Assembly (NCBI GenBank): GCA_017525805.1
Contig: JAFXSH010000020.1
Location: 1-64,000, forward strand
DNA length: 64,000 bases
Source: Clostridia bacterium
GTDB taxonomy: Bacteria > Bacillota_A > Clostridia > Christensenellales > Aristaeellaceae
Direction: 5' to 3'
A program made the position numbers and the translations under genes. Of this stretch, positions 42,317 through 51,660 are shown piece after piece (the first letter of the stretch is position 1; every line of letters begins with the position of its first letter). The notes beneath the pieces are model-generated. The model was not told the DNA's origin and did not search any database. It worked only from the letters and a program-made list of their open reading frames with translations.

Positions 42317-43552
42317 ATGTGGAACCTGCCCCCGTGTCTGAATCAGGATGCTGAAGTATCCAAGGCCATCGCCGCCGAATGTGCCCGCCAGGAAGCGCAC
42401 ATTGAACTGATCGCTTCGGAAAACTTTGTCAGCCCCGCCGTCATGGCGGCGATGGGCAGCCCTCTGACCAATAAATACGCCGAAGGGTATCCCGGACACC
42501 GGTACTACGGCGGCTGCGGCTGCGTGGACGAGGTAGAGCGGATCGCCATTGAACGGGCCAAAGAGCTTTACGGCGCGGATCACGCCAACGTGCAGCCCCA
42601 CAGCGGTTCCCAGGCCAATATGGCGGTTTACTTCGGCCTTTTGCAGCCCGGTGATTCCGTACTGGGCATGAGCCTGAACAACGGCGGCCATCTCACCCAC
42701 GGCAGCCCAGTGAATATTTCCGGCAAGTATTTCCGTTTTGAAGCATACGGCATCGATCCCGAAACCGAATGCATCAATTATAACGAAGTGCTGCGCATCG
42801 CCCGGGCCTGCAAGCCCCGGTTGATCGTGGCGGGCGCCTCCGCTTATGCCCGCACCCTGGACTTTGCCCAGTTCAAAAAAATCGCCGACGATGTGGGCGC
42901 GCTTCTGATGGTTGACATGGCGCACATCGCGGGCTTGGTGGCCGCCGGCTGCCATCCTTCCCCCATCCCCTATGCCGACGTGGTCACCACCACCACCCAC
43001 AAAACCCTGCGCGGACCCCGGGGCGGCTTGATCCTTTGTAAAGAACAGTACCAGAAAGCCATCGACAAGGCCATTTTCCCCGGTATCCAGGGCGGCCCCT
43101 TGGAGCACGTGATCGCGGCCAAGGCCGTGTGCTTCGGCGAAGCTCTCAAGCCTGAATTTAAAGAATACCAGCGCCAGATCGTGAAGAACGCCAAAGCGCT
43201 GGAAAACGCTTTGCGGGAGCGCGGCGTGCGCATGGTGTCCGGCGGAACGGACAACCATTTGCTGCTGCTCGATCTGTGCGATACCCCCGTCACCGGCAAG
43301 GAACTGGAAACCTGGCTGGGCATGGCGAACATCACTGTCAATAAGAACATGGTGCCCCGCGACCAGCGCAAGCCCGCCGAAACCAGCGGCGTGCGGATCG
43401 GCACGCCCGCCGTGACCACCCGGGGCTTCAAGGAGCCGGAAATGGTGCAGATCGCCGAGTGGATTTCCCTCATCCTCTATCAGGGCGAAAGCGCCGTGCC
43501 CGCCGTAAAGGCCGGTGTGGAGCAGCTGACGGCAAAGTTCCCGCTTTATTGA
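42317..43552 (+). CDS. glyA: Serine hydroxymethyltransferase
   Basis: The enzyme interconverts serine and glycine while loading one-carbon units on tetrahydrofolate, using pyridoxal phosphate. The 411-residue length is normal. Landmarks are [13 protein letters not shown], the HSGSQAN loop, [13 protein letters not shown] with the catalytic His, and the PLP-lysine motif [14 protein letters not shown]. The ATG at 42317 follows TGGAGGATGACAAA and lies just behind the SRP RNA terminator, so it may be transcribed partly by readthrough. A strong terminator follows. Confidence 0.97.
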   Translation: MWNLPPCLNQDAEVSKAIAAECARQEAHIELIASENFVSPAVMAAMGSPLTNKYAEGYPGHRYYGGCGCVDEVERIAIERAKELYGADHANVQPHSGSQANMAVYFGLLQPGDSVLGMSLNNGGHLTHGSPVNISGKYFRFEAYGIDPETECINYNEVLRIARACKPRLIVAGASAYARTLDFAQFKKIADDVGALLMVDMAHIAGLVAAGCHPSPIPYADVVTTTTHKTLRGPRGGLILCKEQYQKAIDKAIFPGIQGGPLEHVIAAKAVCFGEALKPEFKEYQRQIVKNAKALENALRERGVRMVSGGTDNHLLLLDLCDTPVTGKELETWLGMANITVNKNMVPRDQRKPAETSGVRIGTPAVTTRGFKEPEMVQIAEWISLILYQGESAVPAVKAGVEQLTAKFPLY

Positions 43553-43560
43553 TGGCAATA

Positions 43561-43599
43561 AAAAATCGTCCCGCAGTTTTGTGCTGTGGGACGATTTTT
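43561..43599. terminator. Bidirectional terminator after glyA
   Basis: AAAAATCGTCCCGCAG pairs with CTGTGGGACGATTTTT (one G-U) across a seven-base loop. A and T runs at both ends allow it to serve glyA and the convergent small gene. Confidence 0.88.
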
Positions 43600-43610
43600 A
43601 TTGGAATGGA

Positions 43611-43862
43611 TCAGCCCTGCAGTCCTCTCGCCTGCCGGTCCATGTCCTCCACCACGATATCATGGATTTCGCCTAAGGTGGAGCAGTATTTCAGCACTTC
43701 CCAGGGTTCGTTGGTGTGGAAATGAATTTTGATCAGTTCATCGTCGCCCACCACCAGCAGGCAGTCGCCGGGCAGGTTCTCCAGAAAGTAATCGCGGATC
43801 ACGTCTTCATCCAGATCATGGCCTTCAATCAGCAGTTGGGTATCGTAGCGGGGATCGATCAT
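43611..43862 (-). CDS. Stand-alone FakA/YloV C-terminal-type domain
   Basis: The 83-residue protein resembles only the C-terminal part of the DAK2-domain proteins YloV/FakA: YDTQLLIEG at the start, then LPGDCLLVVGDDELIKIHFHTNEP and an ending EIHDIVVEDMDRQ. In FakA this part contacts the fatty-acid-carrying FakB/DegV protein. A separate DegV gene is at 10171 in this window; a link is speculative. The ATG at 43862 has GGAGGA eight bases upstream; a longer frame to 43898 has no ribosome site. It follows an amino acid kinase gene by 28 bases. Confidence 0.7.
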   Translation of the reverse strand: MIDPRYDTQLLIEGHDLDEDVIRDYFLENLPGDCLLVVGDDELIKIHFHTNEPWEVLKYCSTLGEIHDIVVEDMDRQARGLQG

Positions 43863-43890
43863 CGTTTGTTCCTCCAGTCTTTTAGATATT

Positions 43891-44718
43891 TCATTCAATT
43901 GCGATCCGGGTGCGGCGGACCTGCCCGGACAGTATTTTGGCGATGGGGTAACGCGCGTGGGCGATGTATACGATCACACCCGTGCGGGCACAGCGCAGGG
44001 CGTATTCCAGCTTGGCCCCCGCGCCGTTGGCGCCTGCCCGGGACGCGCCCACGCAGTGGCGCTGCCATTTCTGGACCTTTTGGGCCAGGGTATCCGCGTC
44101 GGTTGCGGTGATTTCGCTCACCAGCGTATTGGGATCGTTGGGATCGGCGTAAATCCCTTCCGTGGAAGTAAGCAGGACCAATTCTTTGGTGTGCACCAGT
44201 TCCGCGATCACCGCCGCCGTTTCGTCGTTATCCACACATTCCACCACTTGAGCGTCGGGATACCGGGCCTGGAGACTCATTAACTCCATTTTGCGGTTTT
44301 CCTCGTCGCTCACGCAGTCGTTGTAATTGATGATGGGCACGGCGTTCTGCGCCGCCGCCCGAGTCAGCAAGCCATACAGGTGCTGACGCTTCTGGGCGTC
44401 GTTGAAATGATTGTGCTCCACCAATACCTGCCGAACGCCAAATTCAGGCCGAATGAAGCGGCGGTAGTTCTCCATCAGGATGGCCTGGCCCTGGGCGGAA
44501 TAATCGGTTTTATTCTGCTCCGGGTCGCCTTCCAGCTGCTTTCCCGTCCGTTTCAGGTAATCCAGCCGCCCGATTTCCGTCGCGCCGGAGGACACCAGCA
44601 GCATGCCCGGACGAAGCTCGCTGCCCAAACGGGCGAAAATATTATAGTCGATATCGTTATCCTCCCGGCGGATCAGCGCCATGGAGCCTATCTTGATCAC
44701 CAGGTCAATGCTTCTCAT
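43891..44718 (-). CDS. Amino acid kinase family protein, glutamate-5-kinase-like
   Basis: The 275-residue protein has the amino acid kinase fold: VIKIGSMALIRRE near the start, LVSSGATEIG, PIINYNDCVSDEE, and ELVLLTSTEGIYADPNDP, closely following the ProB pattern. It phosphorylates a carboxylate, probably gamma-glutamyl, but it lacks a C-terminal PUA domain and no proA lies nearby, so a role in proline synthesis is uncertain. GAGGAGG precedes the ATG. It is likely cotranscribed with the downstream FakA-like domain gene. An atypical feature is EGDPEQNKTDYSAQGQ, where substrate-binding residues differ from ProB. Confidence 0.75.
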   Translation of the reverse strand: MRSIDLVIKIGSMALIRREDNDIDYNIFARLGSELRPGMLLVSSGATEIGRLDYLKRTGKQLEGDPEQNKTDYSAQGQAILMENYRRFIRPEFGVRQVLVEHNHFNDAQKRQHLYGLLTRAAAQNAVPIINYNDCVSDEENRKMELMSLQARYPDAQVVECVDNDETAAVIAELVHTKELVLLTSTEGIYADPNDPNTLVSEITATDADTLAQKVQKWQRHCVGASRAGANGAGAKLEYALRCARTGVIVYIAHARYPIAKILSGQVRRTRIAIE

Positions 44719-44946
44719 CCGTGCCTCCTCTTTCTAAAATCCAAAGAATACCTATATATTGTACCATGTTCTATCAGCAGAAGCAAGGGATGGTATGGAA
44801 GAATTTCCAAGCTGTACTGCCAATTGGCCTTGGCATGTCTTTTTTGATCATGTAATTTCCAAATCCATATCATACATTGTAGTTTTCAATTCCAATCTGT
44901 ACATCCCTCACAAAACTCGCAAAAAAAGTGTGGCGGCTCTGCCGTC
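44719..44946. other. AT-richer intergenic stretch without a supported gene
   Basis: This stretch is more AT-rich than its surroundings. It holds one terminator-like hairpin, TGCCAA (44818) with TTGGCA (44830), followed by TGTCTTTTTTG on the plus strand, though no gene on that strand precedes it. Short frames here lack ribosome sites. The hairpin may be the trace of a lost gene or a small RNA end. Confidence 0.4.
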
Positions 44947-45049
44947 TTGTATGATCTTTCCTTGCGTGCTATACTACTGACGCAGGGTTGGAGAGACCTG
45001 CAAATCGACCGGAAACGTTTCCGGTTCCCAGCAAAACAAATTGTTTTGC
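44947..45049 (+). promoter_or_regulatory. Promoter and two tandem palindromes before the HPr-like gene
   Basis: TTGTAT (44947-44952), 17 bases, TATACT (44970-44975) form the promoter. In the leader are a perfect 18-base palindrome ACCGGAAACGTTTCCGGT (45008-45025) and a hairpin GCAAAACA/TGTTTTGC (45031-45049) that ends three bases before the ribosome site. The first could bind a dimeric repressor, the second could affect access to the ribosome site. Confidence 0.65.
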
Positions 45050-45062
45050 GAAAGGAGGCTCC

Positions 45063-45326
45063 ATGAACATCCATATTCACGTCGATTCGATGAAAGCTGC
45101 GGAGAAGCTAAGCAGCATCTGCAAGGAATTTGGGAACGATATTTTCCTTCGTTCCGAGAAATTCCACATCGATCCCAAATCCACGCTGGGCATCCTGGCC
45201 ATGATGTATTCCGCTCGGGATCACATGTTCCTGGACACCGGCAGCATGGAGGAACGCGACATTCCTCGGTTCCTGGACGCGATCGATGGATACGTTGTAA
45301 AGGAGGATATGCGGGACGCGGTATGA
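45063..45326 (+). CDS. HPr-like protein without the catalytic histidine (Crh-like)
   Basis: The 87-residue protein aligns with HPr: KEFGNDIFL matches the second strand region, and DPKSTLGIL matches the NLKSIMGVM segment that carries regulatory Ser46, here Ser40. At the place of catalytic His15 the sequence has Ser9 (VDSMKAAEK instead of GIHARPA). Loss of the histidine with retention of the serine is the Crh pattern of Bacillus: no PTS phosphotransfer, but phosphorylation by HPr kinase and binding to CcpA. That role is inferred. AAAGGAGG lies six bases before the ATG, behind two leader palindromes. It is monocistronic. Confidence 0.75.
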   Translation: MNIHIHVDSMKAAEKLSSICKEFGNDIFLRSEKFHIDPKSTLGILAMMYSARDHMFLDTGSMEERDIPRFLDAIDGYVVKEDMRDAV

Positions 45327-45379
45327 CCCTCCGCCGCCAGCTGAAAGGCTTTCCCCGCACTGATTTTATCATTTGCGAA

Positions 45380-45417
45380 CCTCCGACCGGGCCCTTTTCC
45401 CTGCCGGAGGCCTTTTT
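45380..45417 (+). terminator. Terminator of the HPr-like gene
   Basis: CCTCCG (45380) pairs with CGGAGG (45405) and is followed by CCTTTTT. It overlaps the stop of the convergent phosphoesterase gene. Confidence 0.65.
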
Positions 45418-46279
45418 AATCCTTTGTTTTCATCGTCAGCAAATGAATCTGCGGCCTTGCCCCTAACCGTACCGGGAGCCCGGAGGTGCCCACGCCGTTG
45501 CTGATCAGAATATCAGCCCCCTGTTCATGCTTCCAGCCGGACAGGAACCTGTCTCCGTAAATACTGGATGATTTGATGGCGTGGCCGCAAACCGAAACTT
45601 GTCCCCCATGGGTATGCCCGCAGATCGCCAATTGATAAAACAGACCGCCAGGCATTTTCTGTGTCTTGGGCAGAATATCCGGATTATGGGGGAAAAACAC
45701 GGTAAAATCCGCTTTCCGGCACAGCCTCGCCACCCTTTTTAAATTCGGAACACCATTAAAAAAATCGTCCGTACTGGCAAAGGCAATTTGCTTCCCGTTC
45801 CGCTTGATCAGATACGCGTCGTTGAGTATGGGGATCACACCGTCCCGCCGCATCGCTTGAGCGATCCTGCCCACGTTGTCATCCGGCAGCGTTCGGTCGT
45901 GATTGCCGTAAGCGCCTAATACGGCGATCCGGGCCTTAAAGCCGGGCTTTAGCTGAAAAAATTCCACAGCCCCGTCGGAATGCAGGCCGTAATCGCCGCC
46001 AAGCAGCACGATATCCGCTTCCAGGGCGTTGATCCGTTCCGCCAGCTTCCTGACGCGGTCCTCCTTCAGCAGCGTACCATAATGAATATCAGAAGCATAG
46101 GCGATTTTCAGCCCGTCAAATTCCCGCGGCCACTGGCTGGAAACATAGGTTTCTTCCACCGTATCCAGCCGCGCCGCCAGATAAATCGGATAAAGCAGTA
46201 CGCAGGACGACGGGAGCCGGGCCAGCAGCCTGCCGAACAGACTGATCTGATGAGGCCTTTTTTTCCTTTTCAGGTTCAT
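45416..46279 (-). CDS. Membrane-associated metallophosphoesterase (YkuE/YaeI-like)
   Basis: The 287-residue protein has an N-terminal hydrophobic segment (about 20-35), then the metallophosphoesterase core: YASDIHYG (Asp/His), LGGDYGL, YGNHDR, and the C-terminal GHTHGGQ. It binds two metals and hydrolyses a phosphoester, in this subfamily often lipid-A-precursor or phospholipid related compounds at the membrane. GGGAGAAGG precedes the ATG at 46279; the longer frame to 46489 has no such site and overlaps the divergent gene's control region. The substrate is unknown. Confidence 0.85.
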   Translation of the reverse strand: MNLKRKKRPHQISLFGRLLARLPSSCVLLYPIYLAARLDTVEETYVSSQWPREFDGLKIAYASDIHYGTLLKEDRVRKLAERINALEADIVLLGGDYGLHSDGAVEFFQLKPGFKARIAVLGAYGNHDRTLPDDNVGRIAQAMRRDGVIPILNDAYLIKRNGKQIAFASTDDFFNGVPNLKRVARLCRKADFTVFFPHNPDILPKTQKMPGGLFYQLAICGHTHGGQVSVCGHAIKSSSIYGDRFLSGWKHEQGADILISNGVGTSGLPVRLGARPQIHLLTMKTKD

Positions 46280-46409
46280 GTCCTTCTCCCTTCCTTGAAC
46301 GGTACATCCGCATTGTAGCATAATAATTCCTTTTCTACAATTGCCAATCCTGCCGAACCATGATAAAATAAATGTGCCAATGGAAGAAACCCGAAAGGAT
46401 CGATGCACC

Positions 46410-47723
46410 ATGCGCTTAGGAAAGCTGCTGCCGCTTCTTCTCCTGTTGCTGCTTCCCTGTTCCTGTGCTTTTGCGGCCACAGGGATCAATCTGACATCCG
46501 GTGAATGCGAAGTATCCTATTCCGTAGATCTGCCGGATCAGGATTTTCTGCTTTTATCCTTCACTGCGCCGCAGGAAAGCGGAAAAATGGTGATCTACGC
46601 GCCGGACGGTCATTTTGAAGGAGAAATCTCCCTGCGTCATTCACAGGCGGGCGGCAAGGTAAACCTTACCATTACTACGCTGGATGGAAAAAGGCAGCTG
46701 GCTGCCGGCAGCATAAATCTTCACGCCGCTTCCCAATACAAAAAAGCGTCCGGGAAAGCCTCGGGCAAAGTAACGGACCTGCAATTGGAAGAAACAGCGG
46801 CGGGCCTGCGCTATTCCTTTTCCTGCGCCGGCACGGATTACCTGCTGCTGAAAGTCCGCAGCAAACAGGAAACCGCCGTGTTTCCCGTATATCCCCAGGA
46901 AAACGGACGATATGCCGGTGAAATCGAAATGCCCCTGACCTATGCCCGTACATTGATCACGGTGCAGGTGCTGTCGGGAAAACAAACGGTGCTGACGGAG
47001 GCTCAGGCCCGAAAAGGCTATGAAGCGCCAGCCGCCGCGGAACGTCAGGAAGGCCGTCTTTCCGGCGTGACCGTGTGCATCGATCCAGGCCATCAGGAGA
47101 ACGGGCGGATGGTGACCGAGCCCTTGGGTCCCGGCCTCCAGGGTTCCACATCCGGTACCGCCGGCATGGCGCAGGGCGTGGAAACCCAGCGCAAGGAATC
47201 CATCGTGGTGCTGGAAATCGGCATGCTGCTGCGGGATGAACTGCTTCGCCAGGGCGCGACGGTGGTCATGACCCGCGAAAGCCAAGATGTGTTTCACACC
47301 AATCAGGAACGCTGCCAGATTGCCGCCGACGCCGGGGCCGATATCATGCTGCGGCTTCACGCCGATACACGGCAGGTGTCCACCAAACTGGGCTTTTCCG
47401 TTTATGCCCCCCTCCATTCCGATTACGCCAAGGCCGTGGCCGACCCTCCCACCTACCGGGCCATGGGCGAAATGCTCATCGACGACATGAAAAACCGGGT
47501 GGGTTACGCCTTGGAGGATAAATACGGCACGGTTACGCTGTCGGATCAGTTTGTAGGCAACAATTGGGCGCAAATGACTTGTTTCCTGATCGAAATGGGC
47601 TTTATGTCCACTCCCCGGGAGGATTATCTGCTATCCCAGCCGGTTTATCAGCAGTGGCTGGCCGAGGGCATGGCGCAGGGCGTTTATGAAATTGCCCTGT
47701 ACCGCGGTTGGATTACCGAATAA
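46410..47723 (+). CDS. Secreted N-acetylmuramoyl-L-alanine amidase
   Basis: The 437-residue protein has a signal peptide (1-22, ending CAFAA), a beta-rich N-terminal region with two similar halves (about 25-105 and 120-205), and an Amidase_3 catalytic domain (about 222-437). Zinc ligands are visible in CIDPGHQE (His), the Glu after VETQRKES, and RLHAD (His); the catalytic Glu is in IEMGFMS. It cleaves the bond between muramic acid and the peptide in peptidoglycan. CGAAAGG lies upstream of the chosen ATG; the frame back to 46341 overlaps the other promoter region. No wall-binding repeats are present, so the N-terminal halves may target it. Confidence 0.88.
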   Translation: MRLGKLLPLLLLLLLPCSCAFAATGINLTSGECEVSYSVDLPDQDFLLLSFTAPQESGKMVIYAPDGHFEGEISLRHSQAGGKVNLTITTLDGKRQLAAGSINLHAASQYKKASGKASGKVTDLQLEETAAGLRYSFSCAGTDYLLLKVRSKQETAVFPVYPQENGRYAGEIEMPLTYARTLITVQVLSGKQTVLTEAQARKGYEAPAAAERQEGRLSGVTVCIDPGHQENGRMVTEPLGPGLQGSTSGTAGMAQGVETQRKESIVVLEIGMLLRDELLRQGATVVMTRESQDVFHTNQERCQIAADAGADIMLRLHADTRQVSTKLGFSVYAPLHSDYAKAVADPPTYRAMGEMLIDDMKNRVGYALEDKYGTVTLSDQFVGNNWAQMTCFLIEMGFMSTPREDYLLSQPVYQQWLAEGMAQGVYEIALYRGWITE

Positions 47724-47752
47724 GCGCGTTTGATAAAAATTTACAATTGATC

Positions 47753-47781
47753 TTGACACAGACGCTCCTTTGACCTTATCA
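47753..47781 (+). promoter_or_regulatory. Sigma-A promoter of galE
   Basis: Consensus TTGACA (47753-47758), 17 bases, TTATCA (47776-47781); leader about 28 bases. Confidence 0.65.
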
Positions 47782-47815
47782 TGAGATATGAACAGATAAT
47801 GAGGAGGAAGAATCA

Positions 47816-48829
47816 ATGCGTGTATTGCTGACCGGCGGCGCCGGTTATATCGGTTCCCATACGGCCCTTTGTCTGCTGCAGGCTGGGCATGACGTGGTGG
47901 TGCTGGACAATTTAGACAATTCCAGCCCCGAATCCCTGCGCAGGGTGCAGGAACTGACCGGAAAGCAGGCGCCCCTGATCGTGGGCGACTGTACCGATGA
48001 AAAAACCGTGACCCGCGTTTTCGAGCAGTACCCCATCGACGCGGTGATCCATTTCGCCGGTCTCAAGGCGGTGGGCGAATCGGTGGCGAAGCCTTTAAAG
48101 TATTACCAGAACAACTTGGACGCCACCATGATGCTGTGCAAAGTGATGCCCAAATACAATTGCAACGTGCTGGTGTTCTCTTCCTCCGCCACCGTATACG
48201 GCACCAATCAGGAAATGCCCCTGCGGGAGGATTTCCCCACCGGCTGCACCAACCCCTACGGCTGGACCAAGTGGATCAGCGAACGCATCCTGACGGACGT
48301 GGCCGCCGCCGATCCCACCCGCTCCTTTATCCTGCTGCGCTACTTTAACCCCATCGGCGCGCATGAAAGCGGCCGCATCGGCGAAGACCCCGCCGGCATT
48401 CCCAACAATCTGATGCCCTTTATTTGCCAAGTGGCCTCCGGGAAGCTGGATCATCTTAGGGTGTTCGGCGACGATTATCCCACCCGGGACGGCACCGGCG
48501 AGCGCGATTATATCCACGTGATGGACCTGGCGGAAGGCCATTTAGCCGCCCTGGAATATGCCGTGAAGCGCAGCGGCGTGGAAATCTTCAACTTAGGCAC
48601 CGGCACCCCTTACAGCGTGCTGGACATCGTGCACACCTTCGAGCAGGCCAACGGCCTGAAAATCCCTTACGAAATCACCCCCCGCCGTCCCGGTGACATC
48701 GCCGTGTGCTATGCCGACGCCACCCGCGCCAAGGAGCTGCTGCATTGGCAGGCCAAGCGCGACCTGAACGCCATGTGCCGCGACGCCTGGAACTGGCAGA
48801 AGCAGAATCCCAGAGGGTATAACGGATAA
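47816..48829 (+). CDS. galE: UDP-glucose 4-epimerase
   Basis: GalE interconverts UDP-glucose and UDP-galactose with tightly bound NAD+. The 337-residue protein has the Rossmann motif LLTGGAGYIGSHTA, VIHFAGLKAVGES, catalytic Ser/Tyr/Lys in SSSATVYG and NPYGWTKW, where the usual YGxSK lysine motif reads YGWTK, and the GTGTPYSVLDIV substrate region. Length is standard. GAGGAGG precedes the ATG, and it has its own promoter. It supplies galactose units for wall or exopolysaccharide. A hairpin follows at 48843. Confidence 0.95.
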   Translation: MRVLLTGGAGYIGSHTALCLLQAGHDVVVLDNLDNSSPESLRRVQELTGKQAPLIVGDCTDEKTVTRVFEQYPIDAVIHFAGLKAVGESVAKPLKYYQNNLDATMMLCKVMPKYNCNVLVFSSSATVYGTNQEMPLREDFPTGCTNPYGWTKWISERILTDVAAADPTRSFILLRYFNPIGAHESGRIGEDPAGIPNNLMPFICQVASGKLDHLRVFGDDYPTRDGTGERDYIHVMDLAEGHLAALEYAVKRSGVEIFNLGTGTPYSVLDIVHTFEQANGLKIPYEITPRRPGDIAVCYADATRAKELLHWQAKRDLNAMCRDAWNWQKQNPRGYNG

Positions 48830-48842
48830 CGAATAGCATTTT

Positions 48843-48885
48843 CGGGGGGAACCGCTCTTTCATGCTGAAAGAGCGGTTTCCCCCG
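48843..48885. repeat. Inverted repeat after galE sharing arms with 19481-19525
   Basis: Arms 48843-48860 and 48868-48885 pair over 18 positions with one G-U. The inner arm AACCGCTCTTT is identical to that of the trpX-trpY hairpin while loops differ. The tail is not U-rich, so terminator strength is doubtful. Confidence 0.6.
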
Positions 48886-48934
48886 TACCCCTTTCCGAGA
48901 AAGCCTCTTTTTATTTTATCCCGAGAATAATACT

Positions 48935-48970
48935 AAAACGGAGAAGCTCGCATAAGCGGCTCTCCGTTTT
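48935..48970 (-). terminator. Terminator of the ATP synthase operon
   Basis: On the minus strand AAAACGGAGAGCC pairs with the AAGCTTCTCCGTTTT-like partner (one mismatch region) and is followed by TTTTAGTATT. It lies just after atpC. Confidence 0.8.
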
Positions 48971-48976
48971 GTTTGT

Positions 48977-49378
48977 TTACCCTTTTACCTGGATGCGTGT
49001 CAGGGCGCGTTTCAATCGGGCTTCGGCCACGTTGTAATCCACGTCCTCACGCTGAAGCTTTTCCAGCATTTCCTTGGCGCTTTCTTCCGCCCGGCGGGCG
49101 CGCTCCAGGTCGATATCGTCGGCCCACTCGAAGGTGACGGCCACCACGCGCACTTCGCTGCCATGTACGCTGAGCATGCCGTTATTGCAGGCGGCAAGCC
49201 GGGTGTTTCCCTGGGCGTCGGTGATCTTCGCTTCGCCGATGGCCAGGGGAACGGCGTAATCGATATGATGGGGCAGGATGCAGACGTCGCCGTTGACGGT
49301 GCGCAGGATGATTTTTTCCGCCTCCCCGTCATACACCATCCGGTCCGGGGTGACGATTTGCAGATGATATGTGGCCAT
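48977..49378 (-). CDS. atpC: ATP synthase epsilon subunit
   Basis: The 133-residue epsilon subunit has the N-terminal beta sandwich (TYHLQIVTPDRMVYDGEAEKI) and the C-terminal helical hairpin (ERARRAEESAKEMLEKL). It links the rotor stalk to the catalytic head and can inhibit ATP hydrolysis. ATG at 49378 is preferred over a GTG two codons earlier because GGGTGAG precedes it properly. It is the last gene of the operon, two bases after atpD, and a terminator follows. Confidence 0.95.
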   Translation of the reverse strand: MATYHLQIVTPDRMVYDGEAEKIILRTVNGDVCILPHHIDYAVPLAIGEAKITDAQGNTRLAACNNGMLSVHGSEVRVVAVTFEWADDIDLERARRAEESAKEMLEKLQREDVDYNVAEARLKRALTRIQVKG

Positions 49379-49380
49379 GG

Positions 49381-50802
<1,422 letters not shown>

Positions 50803-51648
50803 TTAGTGTTCCGCGCCAGCCACGATCTCGGTGATCTCCTGGGTGATGGCGCCCTGCCGCGCCCGGTTGAATTTCAGCCTTAGATCGCTGATCATTTCCC
50901 CGGCGTTCTTGGTGGCGGAATCCATGGCGTTGCGACGGGCGGAAATTTCGCTTGCGTAGGAATCGCAGGCGGCGCTGTACAGCCGTCCGCCCAAATAATC
51001 GGGCATCACCTGTTCCAGCAATTCCGCCGGGCTGGGCTCGTAAATGGTGACCACATTCCTCGCCGTTTCGTCTTCCGGCTTCACGATGGGCAACAGCTGC
51101 TCAACGCGCACTTCCTGGCTCATCATGGACTGGAAGGTGGTATACACCAGCACCAGTTCATCAAAGTCTCCGTTTTTGTAGCCCTCGATCAGTTGGTTCG
51201 CCAGCCTAAAGCAGGTGCTCACGCCCAAGCCCTCCACATGGAACAGGCTTTCGTCCAGCAGCTTCACGTGCAGATGCTGGAATTTGTCGATGGTCTTTTT
51301 GCCTATGGGCAGCACGCAGTAGGGCGTATCCCCCGTGTGGGCGGCCACGGCCTTGAACACGTTGGCGTTGTAGCCCCCGGCCAAACCGCGCTCCCCGGCA
51401 ATGACCACATAGCACCGGTTTTTCACTTCCCGTTTTTCCATGAACGGCGTGATCTGCGGGTCGCACTGGCTGACGGCTTCCATCAGCGTTTCACGGGAGA
51501 CGGAAGCAAAAGGCTTGCTGTTTTCCATGCGCTCCTTGGCGCGGCGAAGCTTGGAGGTAGCCACCAGCTGCATGGCCTTGGTGATCTGCATGGTGCTTTC
51601 CACGCTTTTGATGCGCAGCTTGATGGCCTTCATGGACGATCCAGCCAT
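50803..51648 (-). CDS. atpG: ATP synthase gamma subunit
   Basis: The 281-residue rotor shaft has the conserved N-terminal helix (MKAIKLRIKSVESTMQITKAMQLVA), a Rossmann-like middle domain (VIAGERGLAGGYNANV) and the C-terminal helix (SATKNAGEMISDLRLKFNRARQ). It turns inside the alpha3beta3 head. AAGGAGGGG lies upstream of the ATG. Gene order A-G-D-C is normal. Confidence 0.97.
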   Translation of the reverse strand: MAGSSMKAIKLRIKSVESTMQITKAMQLVATSKLRRAKERMENSKPFASVSRETLMEAVSQCDPQITPFMEKREVKNRCYVVIAGERGLAGGYNANVFKAVAAHTGDTPYCVLPIGKKTIDKFQHLHVKLLDESLFHVEGLGVSTCFRLANQLIEGYKNGDFDELVLVYTTFQSMMSQEVRVEQLLPIVKPEDETARNVVTIYEPSPAELLEQVMPDYLGGRLYSAACDSYASEISARRNAMDSATKNAGEMISDLRLKFNRARQGAITQEITEIVAGAEH

Positions 51649-51660
51649 GCAAACCCCTCC

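Noticed and set aside
44767..44856. A 29-codon frame with a hydrophobic end (MFYQQKQGMVWKNF...)
   Set aside because: No ribosome site and no promoter nearby; composition alone is not enough to call a small peptide.
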